Origin: a virus
Length of the DNA stretch: 64,000 nucleotides
Virus record (IMG/VR): IMGVR_UViG_3300028920_000039
Span: 1 to 64,000 of that record
Reading direction: 5' to 3' (one strand)
In this document: piece after piece, positions 58,576 through 64,000 of the stretch
How the letters are laid out: the number at the start of each line of letters is the position of its first letter
Numbering within the stretch: position 1 is the first letter of the stretch
Made by a program: the position numbers and the translations under genes
The notes under the pieces: generated by a model
Told to the model about the DNA's origin: nothing
The model's database searches: none
Seen by the model: the letters and a program-made list of their open reading frames with translations, nothing else

Positions 58576-58955
58576 AGACCCTTATACACATCACAGGCAA
58601 AAAGCTAACGCTCAAGTTTTCTCCTGAGGGTGCGCTTTCCAGTGCACGGTTAGATGGTAAGAGTGTGACAGATGAGCTAATGTATGTGAAGAAGGCCAAC
58701 TCCACTGAATCTCTGTCAGTGTTTGGGTTTGGTGAAAGGTGGGAACCCGGGTTGGTTGGTTGCTTCAAACGCCTTGAGGCCATACTGGAACCTATGAACT
58801 TTTCCATCCTTAAGGTCGACAAAGTGCGGCAGGATGTGTATGAGATTTTCTTGTGTTCTTCCAAAGACACAGCATTCGTCAACCGAACAGCTCTCATGAG
58901 TCTGCATTACAATCACCGAGAAGACAAGTTCGTTGCAGTTGTAAAAACATACTAA
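58572..58955 (+). CDS. Hypothetical protein at end of glycan island
   Basis: 127 residues, ATGA overlap. Beta-rich throughout: MKTLIHITGKKLTLKFSPEG, then a repeat of alternating hydrophobic strands and TALMSLHYNHREDKFVAVVK at the end. Not recognised. Confidence 0.65.
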   Translation: MKTLIHITGKKLTLKFSPEGALSSARLDGKSVTDELMYVKKANSTESLSVFGFGERWEPGLVGCFKRLEAILEPMNFSILKVDKVRQDVYEIFLCSSKDTAFVNRTALMSLHYNHREDKFVAVVKTY

Positions 58956-58966
58956 GGAGGTACGAT

Positions 58967-59395
58967 ATGTATACAGTTCGAAAGAAGTTCACAGTAGAAA
59001 TGTCTCACCAGCTTGAAAGAGCATACAGCAGTTGTTGCACTGATTGTATACATGGCCACTCGTATACAATCGAGTTGTTTTTCACTGCCTCAGTGCTTGA
59101 CGAAAACGGTATGGTGATTGATTTTGGAGAGGTGAAGGAAGTCTGTAAACCCGTCATTGATCAGTTTGATCATGCATTGGTTCTTCCTAAGAGTCTTGCT
59201 GAGAAATATGGGCCTCACATGGCTGCTCTAAGCAAAAAACTGATTATTGTTGATGCGAACCCGACTGCTGAGTGGATGGCCTTTCATTTGTACACCGTTA
59301 TCTGCCAGGCGCTTCCTGAGCTGTTCAAGGTGCGAGTTCACGAAACAGTCACTGGTTGGGCTGAGTGGTTTGAAGACAAAAAAGACCAGATATGA
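58967..59395 (+). CDS. queD: 6-carboxytetrahydropterin synthase-like (QueD/PTPS family)
   Basis: 142 residues, ATG behind AAGGAGG. MSHQLERAY supplies the first zinc His, CTDCIHGHSY the catalytic Cys and the HGH zinc ligands; VIDFGEVKEV, FDHALVLP, NPTAEWMA and VHETVTGWAEW are the other conserved boxes. Converts dihydroneopterin triphosphate toward 6-carboxytetrahydropterin, the second step of queuosine/7-deazaguanine synthesis. Phages use this pathway to protect their DNA with deazaguanine bases or to supply queuosine. Other pathway genes are not in this window. Confidence 0.88.
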   Translation: MYTVRKKFTVEMSHQLERAYSSCCTDCIHGHSYTIELFFTASVLDENGMVIDFGEVKEVCKPVIDQFDHALVLPKSLAEKYGPHMAALSKKLIIVDANPTAEWMAFHLYTVICQALPELFKVRVHETVTGWAEWFEDKKDQI

Positions 59396-60096
59396 ATCAC
59401 CTTCGTATTTACAGTGATATCATAGCAAATGCACTCCAAAGACCTTTGATACAAGGATATTCAGAGGTACATCACATAGTCCCTACTTGTATGGGAGGTG
59501 ACGATATAGATAGCAACAAAGTTGTGCTTACCGGGAGGGAACACTATTTGTGCCATTGGTTGCTGTATAAGATTCACGGAGGGAAGCTAGTTTATGCTTG
59601 GTATATGATGACGTACAACCCTTTTGGCAAAAGGTATACCTCTCACTCTTTTCAGTATGCTCGAGAGATGCATGCAAAGGAAATAGGAAAAATAGTGAGC
59701 AAAGCATTAACCGGTAGAAAACTACCAGAAGAAACGAAAAGAAAAGTGTCAAAAGCTCTAAAAGGCAGAAAAGGACAACCTCGTTCTGCAAAAACAAGAA
59801 GGAAGATATCTGCTGCTTTGAAAGGAAAACCTGGCCACTCTCAAAGCATAGAATCAAGAAGAAAAATATCATTGGCGCAAAAAGGAAGGAAGATGTCGGA
59901 AGCAGAGGTGGCAAAGATGATAGCTGCAGTAACGGGCGTCAGAAAAGCCCCCAGAACACAGAAACATTGTTTGCATTTGAGCATATCCCGGAAAAATTCA
60001 CCTGTTGTTGTGTGTCCTTACTGCAACAAAACAGGTCAAAAGTCAGTTATGACTAGATGGCATTTTGAGAATTGTAAATTGGCGAAGGGCAGTTGA
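59392..60096 (+). CDS. Free-standing HNH endonuclease with NUMOD3 repeats
   Basis: 234 residues overlapping the previous gene by 4 nt. EVHHIVPTCMGGDDIDSNKV and LTGREHYLCHWLLYK form an HNH core (His-His, Asn, His). Residues ~100-180 contain repeated NUMOD3-type DNA-binding motifs (KALKGRKGQPRSAKTRRKIS and similar). A CPYC ... H ... C pair at the C-terminus may bind zinc. Such genes are homing endonucleases that spread between phages. AT-richer coding (adenine-rich Lys/Arg codons) than the neighbours suits recent arrival. Confidence 0.85.
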   Translation: MNHLRIYSDIIANALQRPLIQGYSEVHHIVPTCMGGDDIDSNKVVLTGREHYLCHWLLYKIHGGKLVYAWYMMTYNPFGKRYTSHSFQYAREMHAKEIGKIVSKALTGRKLPEETKRKVSKALKGRKGQPRSAKTRRKISAALKGKPGHSQSIESRRKISLAQKGRKMSEAEVAKMIAAVTGVRKAPRTQKHCLHLSISRKNSPVVVCPYCNKTGQKSVMTRWHFENCKLAKGS

Positions 60097-60335
60097 TGGC
60101 CTTTCCTCTCTTCAAAATCACTGGCAGAGTACAACAGGATCATATTCTCTACGGTGAAGATGCTATGAACCTGGGTGACCTGGGAAACAGCCTTGACCCA
60201 CGAGTGGTTCATTACTGCAAGATTCTGGAAGCCCACAAGAAAGAGTGCCCTATCTGTTCATGGCCCAGGTTTTATCCCAAGTGGCGAAAGTTTTGTCAGT
60301 TGTGTATTCGAGTGTTCAAAAGAAAGGTATTCTGA
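60096..60335 (+). CDS. Small zinc-binding protein
   Basis: 79 residues from ATG 60096 (TGATG overlap). CPICSWPRFYPKWRKFCQLC forms a compact CxxC-x(12)-CxxC site near the C-terminus, with a basic tail. Unknown; possibly a nucleic-acid-binding accessory. Confidence 0.65.
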   Translation: MAFPLFKITGRVQQDHILYGEDAMNLGDLGNSLDPRVVHYCKILEAHKKECPICSWPRFYPKWRKFCQLCIRVFKRKVF

Positions 60336-60496
60336 TGGGTGTAAAAGCGAAACGACGGCATGCTCGAAAGATGATCCTAAAAGTTCTCGAATCGAAAATT
60401 CCTGAATTGAAAAACGAGATCATCAAACAGATCAACAATTATCCCTTCTGGACTCGGGTTCACTTTGCTTGGAAGGTGGTTTTAGGCAAAATTTAG
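60335..60496 (+). CDS. Small basic protein
   Basis: 53 residues, TGATG overlap. MGVKAKRRHARKMILKVLES, then amphipathic helix ending in FAWKVVLGKI. Last gene before the terminator at 60591. Confidence 0.6.
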   Translation: MGVKAKRRHARKMILKVLESKIPELKNEIIKQINNYPFWTRVHFAWKVVLGKI

Positions 60497-60590
60497 GCGG
60501 TTTAACGGAACAGGTCCGTTTTTGATCTTGTAAGTAACCGTGGAGTGTATGTTAGAGAAGTTTAACATGCATATATAAAGACGGGCACCT

Positions 60591-60622
60591 AAGCGGATCC
60601 GAGAGGATCCGCTTATTTCTTA
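60591..60622 (+). terminator. Strong intrinsic terminator
   Basis: AAGCGGATCC pairs with GGATCCGCTT (10 bp) around a GAGA loop, followed by ATTTCTTATTC. Perfect stem with a short T-rich tail; ends the 58967-60496 group. The rest of the 60497-60718 gap has a TTGTAAG at 60528 and no gene. Confidence 0.85.
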
Positions 60623-60662
60623 TTCTCAATTCTAAACAATTCTTGAAAATAAAAAAGTAGTG

Positions 60663-60706
60663 TTGACTAGAAACTACATTTGTCATACCCTGGTGCTTAG
60701 TATAAC
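60663..60706 (+). promoter_or_regulatory. Promoter region of the 60719 group
   Basis: TTGACT at 60663 with TACCCT 17 nt downstream (60686-60691), and GTATAAC at 60700-60706, the recurring late-type motif. The GTATAAC end is only 13 nt before ATG 60719 and no ribosome site is visible, so the message may be nearly leaderless. Confidence 0.5.
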
Positions 60707-60718
60707 TATTTTGACATT

Positions 60719-61237
60719 ATGAGTCTTCCTACGGTACAGAAACCAGCCTCTTTGATGATCATTGATAATCTCACTCAGCGTATGATGGAGATGGAAGTCA
60801 CTCCAGAAGACGCTTTGGATGAGCTAGTGTATCTTGATCCAGAAACTGAACTGGGCCGAGCCATGACCAAAGTCATGGTTGACATCGCAACGCTGAAGCT
60901 TCTGGATTACTACAAAGGCTACACTCGAGAAGCCAATGAGATCAAAATAGTACTTTCGTCAGAGGCACCAGTGGATAGCCTGAAAAAGCTGGTGTCACAG
61001 ATTGAGCAGGATGTCGAGGCTGTACCAGTGGGTTCTGATGAATCTACTCCATTGATCAACGCCGAACTGATGAAGTCCAACATGAGTGACAAGGATTTCG
61101 AGTGGATTCTGAAGCTGATGATATTCACTGAAGAGCCCGACGAGTTCGGCGATGTACCAGTTCAGATTAATATGGACGGCGAGATTTCAGTTGAAGATGA
61201 TGAAGAAGCACCTGTTCCTGGTGAGGAGGAAGAATGA
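60719..61237 (+). CDS. Acidic helical protein
   Basis: 172 residues, no obvious ribosome site. Residues ~12-110 are helical with MEVTPEDALDELVYLDPETE and a long charged helix; the C-terminal 30 residues are acidic. The stop overlaps the next ATG. No family recognised; probably part of a virion operon with its neighbours. Confidence 0.65.
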   Translation: MSLPTVQKPASLMIIDNLTQRMMEMEVTPEDALDELVYLDPETELGRAMTKVMVDIATLKLLDYYKGYTREANEIKIVLSSEAPVDSLKKLVSQIEQDVEAVPVGSDESTPLINAELMKSNMSDKDFEWILKLMIFTEEPDEFGDVPVQINMDGEISVEDDEEAPVPGEEEE

Positions 61238-62481
61238 TGGAAAAGATCAAATGTGACTCTTGCGGGTATGAAACACCGCTCGAAGAGATGGATTTCCAAC
61301 TCGACGAAGCAGCTACGATGACCTGCCCGGTTTGCAACTCCAAGATCGAAATCACTGCCAAACTGCTTGAGCCCGGCACTCCTGGTCCTGAAGCGGAAGA
61401 GCTTCCCCCTTCTCCTGAGGAGCTTCCGGGTGAGGAAGAGGAGGAAGAGGAGGAAGAGTTGCCTTCAGGCGAGGAAGAAATGATGTCTGGCGAAGAAGAG
61501 GTCGGGCAGATTACTCCTCGTGAAAGCGTTGAGGAACGGGTGGCCCAAGCTCTCAAGGACATTAAGGAAGGCAAGGACGACAGGGAAGTCATCAGTCGTC
61601 TTCTGAACCCGCCAATGAGGGTGCATTCGCCTGCGAAGCTGGAGATGGGTGTGCCCAACCGCTTTCCCAGTGGTTTTGTGGTAGGTTCTGGTGAGTCCTT
61701 CAAAAATGAGTATGATTATGGGATCTGCTTTTCTCTTGAAGGCTACGTTGAAATATACAAGGATGATAAGGTTGTGACCCAGTTCCATCCTGATGAGGTG
61801 CAACTAGATTTTGCGGATTCAAAGAAGCGACCTTCTTCAGATCTTCAGGAACGCAAGGTGATTGATGTTACTCCTTCACCAGCCCACTATCGTCACATGC
61901 TCAAGATCATCATGCAGAACTCTCGGAGCAAGGCTGATCGTGATTGGGCCAAGGAAGAATACGAGCGTGTGAAAGACGTCAAAATGTGGCGGACAAAGGA
62001 CGAAGATCCGATGGCGAAGGATAAGATGCGTGAGTTTCCAGAGGAATCCAAGAAGCTCAACGAAAAAGAAGATGAGCTGAAGGATTGGAAGGGTGACTTT
62101 GCTACATTCAACGCAAAACTCTACGGTTGCGCCGAAGATCTGAACATTCCGATGGAAGAGTACGAGAAGGTCATCCAAGCACTGCAGGACAAAGACGCCA
62201 TTGGTCTCACCAACGATAAGGTAGAGCTGGATCTCAAGAAGACGAAGGATGTTCTGGTAGACTATCTGAAAGGTCGCGGTGCTGAAGCGGAAGAGGTCGT
62301 TGCTGCTACAGACGGCATGACTGAGCCACCGCCTGAACCACAGGATCTCGGAAATGATGAGATGGGCGGAGAGCTTGGTAGTGAGGTTCCGCCGATTGAG
62401 AGCAAGGTCACAGAGCAGGAAGAGGGTTCCGACTCTGTTGATGATGATGTGGAGCAGGTTCTTCGTAAGTACTTTGCATGA
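61234..62481 (+). CDS. Zinc-ribbon acidic virion-like protein with tag-like helices
   Basis: 415 residues, ATGA overlap. Residues 7-37 form a zinc ribbon (CDSCGYETPLE ... CPVCNSKIEI). An acidic linker (PGEEEEEEEEELPSGEEEMM) follows, then SVEERVAQALKDIKEG near 98, resembling the tag, a globular domain (VPNRFPSGFVVGSGESFKNE) and helices. The last residues (SVDDDVEQVLRKYFA) again resemble the tag. Same architecture as 20983 and 44817: zinc ribbon plus tag. Confidence 0.7.
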   Translation: MMEKIKCDSCGYETPLEEMDFQLDEAATMTCPVCNSKIEITAKLLEPGTPGPEAEELPPSPEELPGEEEEEEEEELPSGEEEMMSGEEEVGQITPRESVEERVAQALKDIKEGKDDREVISRLLNPPMRVHSPAKLEMGVPNRFPSGFVVGSGESFKNEYDYGICFSLEGYVEIYKDDKVVTQFHPDEVQLDFADSKKRPSSDLQERKVIDVTPSPAHYRHMLKIIMQNSRSKADRDWAKEEYERVKDVKMWRTKDEDPMAKDKMREFPEESKKLNEKEDELKDWKGDFATFNAKLYGCAEDLNIPMEEYEKVIQALQDKDAIGLTNDKVELDLKKTKDVLVDYLKGRGAEAEEVVAATDGMTEPPPEPQDLGNDEMGGELGSEVPPIESKVTEQEEGSDSVDDDVEQVLRKYFA

Positions 62482-62846
62482 ATGAAAGAGACCATATCCG
62501 GAAGATTTTCGAGAGTTGTGAGCATGGTGATGATGCGTCTGTTCCGTCCCCGGTTCGGCTGATTGAAGCCGGCCCATCGCAAGAGCTGCCGATTCAGATT
62601 CAGGCTAAGGTGATCATGACTGGTGCTCTTCTTGAATCTTCTTTCAAGGAGAAAGCCACAGACGAACCCACAGAGGCGAAGAGTTTCACATTGAATCTTG
62701 ACTGGGAGTCCATTAGCGAACAACTCAACAAGGCTGTGAGAGAAGTGGTGGAGGGCCATGCCGGTTGTTCAATATATGCTCAAGGCGGTGGCAATTACTA
62801 TCTTGAATCCTGCTTTGTAAATGAGGAATTCAACCGTAGAAGTTGA
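62478..62846 (+). CDS. Hypothetical protein
   Basis: 122 residues, ATGA overlap with the previous gene. MNERDHIRKIFESCEHGDDA, a mixed middle, and NKAVREVVEGHAGCSIYAQG near the end. Not recognised. Confidence 0.65.
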   Translation: MNERDHIRKIFESCEHGDDASVPSPVRLIEAGPSQELPIQIQAKVIMTGALLESSFKEKATDEPTEAKSFTLNLDWESISEQLNKAVREVVEGHAGCSIYAQGGGNYYLESCFVNEEFNRRS

Positions 62847-62865
62847 CTAGCAAAGGAGAAGAATC

Positions 62866-63231
62866 ATGGCTGGTGAACGCGTCGAAAGAGATCAGATCGT
62901 CCTGAGAGACCCTACAGGCTGGGTAATGTCAGATGTCCCAATTCACTTTGCGGGAATGGCTGTGTTCATGCGTAACGACTCTAATAGTCCCGCTACTTTC
63001 AGAATTCACGAGAGTGAAAACGGTACTGTTTGGAGTTTGGTGTTGTTTTCAACACATAACGCGTCGGCATTAGCAAGTTTGACAATTGCTCCTTTAAGCT
63101 TCGCAGTAGCTTTGTTTACCTCTGCAGAGCAGTTTGTCAGGCTTTCACTGGCAGATGAGAACCAGGCGGGAGTGTACTGCTCATTGGTCCAGTACCCACC
63201 GAAGGGTCTGGAAGACCTGCCGGGGTATTGA
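62866..63231 (+). CDS. Small beta-rich virion protein (SDGTTW-like family)
   Basis: 121 residues, ATG behind AAAGGAG. VFMRNDSNSPATFRIHESEN and GTVWSLVLFSTHN align with the strand-turn-Trp unit of the 26869 and 39487 proteins, though more diverged. Probably another copy of a small virion beta protein. Its stop overlaps the next gene by 4 nt. Confidence 0.65.
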   Translation: MAGERVERDQIVLRDPTGWVMSDVPIHFAGMAVFMRNDSNSPATFRIHESENGTVWSLVLFSTHNASALASLTIAPLSFAVALFTSAEQFVRLSLADENQAGVYCSLVQYPPKGLEDLPGY

Positions 63232-63233
63232 TC

Positions 63234-63683
63234 ATGAACGACATCAGAGAGAACATCAAAGACATTCTGGTACCTGCAACCACTGAAGCAGAGAAACCGA
63301 TTGACCCCGAAGAGCTGGCTGACAAGTTTGACCCGAGTGCTTTGGAAGCGGAGATTGCAAAACGCCTTGACTTCAAGCCTGCTGGTCTTGAAGTGCTCTT
63401 CAACACCGATGATAAGAAGGCTCGAGTTGAGATAACCAGTGATAACCTGGTTGATAAAGCAGGCATCATGGACCAGGTTTTCTCTGAGGTGGGAATTTAC
63501 AACTTCGGTGGATCCGTAGGATATGATCCTGATGAAGGTACATATGCTTGGGTTCCTGTTCACATGAGTTGGGAACATGTTAGTGGCGGAAGCAACGGTG
63601 GGAAGATGTTTGATGCTTTTTACTTCTTCGACACTGGTCGATGGGAGTTCAGGGATCTGGAACGCTATGCTCCACCAGAGTAA
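63234..63683 (+). CDS. Hypothetical protein
   Basis: 149 residues from ATG 63234. N-terminal helical, Pro/Glu-rich linker (PATTEAEKPIDPEELADKFD), then a beta domain (YNFGGSVGYDPDEGTYAWVP) ending in aromatic strands. Not recognised. Confidence 0.65.
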   Translation: MNDIRENIKDILVPATTEAEKPIDPEELADKFDPSALEAEIAKRLDFKPAGLEVLFNTDDKKARVEITSDNLVDKAGIMDQVFSEVGIYNFGGSVGYDPDEGTYAWVPVHMSWEHVSGGSNGGKMFDAFYFFDTGRWEFRDLERYAPPE

Positions 63684-63711
63684 ACGGATTTGTGATTAAA
63701 TGGAGGATGCA

Positions 63712-64000
63712 ATGAAAGAAGCCAAAGAGAAAGAAGTAGTGGATCTGGAAGGCCGCACCAAGAAGGTGCTGGACAACATGGCCAAGTCCTTTGAAAGGAT
63801 GAGGGACGAAGCCAACAGTCTGATGATGGGCCAGGACAAGTATTGGGCTCACATCATGAAGGGCGTGAAGGAAGAGGCTCAGATTACAGATCGTGATCTT
63901 CTTCTGGCCGGCATGCCGGCTCCTTTGGTGATGGAAGTTATCAGTCTGGAAGAGCAGCCTGCTACTAAGACGTCCACCTACAAAACAGTCTATCTCAAGA
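63712..64000 (+). CDS. Helical protein running off the window (3' truncated)
   Basis: From ATG 63712 (SD GGAGGATG) 96 codons are open to the window edge. N-terminus MKEAKEKEVVDLEGRTKKVL is a charged helix, then FERMRDEANSLMMGQDKYWA and GMPAPLVMEVISLEEQ. Position after small virion proteins would fit a head or tail structural protein; identity not determinable. Confidence 0.6.
   Translation, partial: MKEAKEKEVVDLEGRTKKVLDNMAKSFERMRDEANSLMMGQDKYWAHIMKGVKEEAQITDRDLLLAGMPAPLVMEVISLEEQPATKTSTYKTVYLK

Noticed and set aside
1-64000. Prophage or lysogeny module
   Set aside because: No integrase, excisionase, repressor or att-like direct repeat was seen; absence is limited to this window.

Overview
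The window looks like part of the genome of a large tailed double-stranded DNA bacteriophage. Every gene I can support is on the + strand, and genes are packed with ATGA, TGATG or GTGA stop/start overlaps. It carries a terminase large subunit, a portal protein, tail-fibre-like proteins, phage replication enzymes, eight tRNA genes and a tmRNA gene. Several proteins have Sec signal peptides and one has a lipobox, which suggests a Gram-negative host. I see no integrase, repressor or plasmid genes. I cannot name the phage or the host from sequence alone.

Layout. 1-3093: a truncated virion-like protein with about 43 Trp-Gly pentapeptide repeats, then two proteins bearing a recurring peptide tag; one of them joins GNAT-, ParB- and transglutaminase-like segments. 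3094-3464: a promoter and a structured, probably non-coding leader. 3465-14491: mostly uncharacterised genes plus a HEXXHXXGXXH metalloprotease, an AAA+ ATPase, NAD-dependent DNA ligase, a HAD-type phosphatase and a DUF932 protein. 14492-16238: tRNA-Pro, Phe, Asn, tmRNA, tRNA-Met (initiator-like), Glu, Ile, His and Gln, with small genes between them. 16275-17731: two PD-(D/E)XK-type nuclease candidates. 17703-26045: terminase, a run of tag-bearing proteins, a second AAA+ ATPase and the portal. 26869-35866: virion and surface proteins, five of them with N-terminal export signals (right-handed beta-helix, LamG-like, tail-fibre-like, one lipoprotein), plus a patatin phospholipase and a nucleotidyltransferase. 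35936-49186: helical and acidic virion-like proteins, a KTSC protein, a GT2 glycosyltransferase, a 5'-3' exonuclease, a TSCPD-type protein, a papain-like protease and an HD-domain protein. 49209-58955: a glycan-modification island with sulfotransferases, glycosyltransferases, an FkbM methyltransferase, an SGNH-like hydrolase and a DUF268 fusion. 58967-60496: a QueD-like enzyme, an HNH/NUMOD3 endonuclease and two small genes, closed by a strong terminator. 60719-64000: further acidic, zinc-ribbon and small beta proteins.

The most unusual feature is a peptide of about 13 residues, typically DPIEQAIDMVLxE, that recurs in at least a dozen otherwise unrelated proteins. It occurs at the N-terminus, between domains or at the C-terminus, and in five copies it is nearly identical at the DNA level. 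I interpret it as a docking or packaging tag that gathers varied cargo (enzymes, zinc-ribbon proteins, an AAA+ ATPase) onto a common scaffold or capsid, comparable in principle to the T4 capsid targeting sequence. A papain-like protease lies directly between two tagged proteins and could process it. This is inference. The export-signal fibre cluster, the glycan island and the tmRNA with a degradation-type tag are further notable systems.
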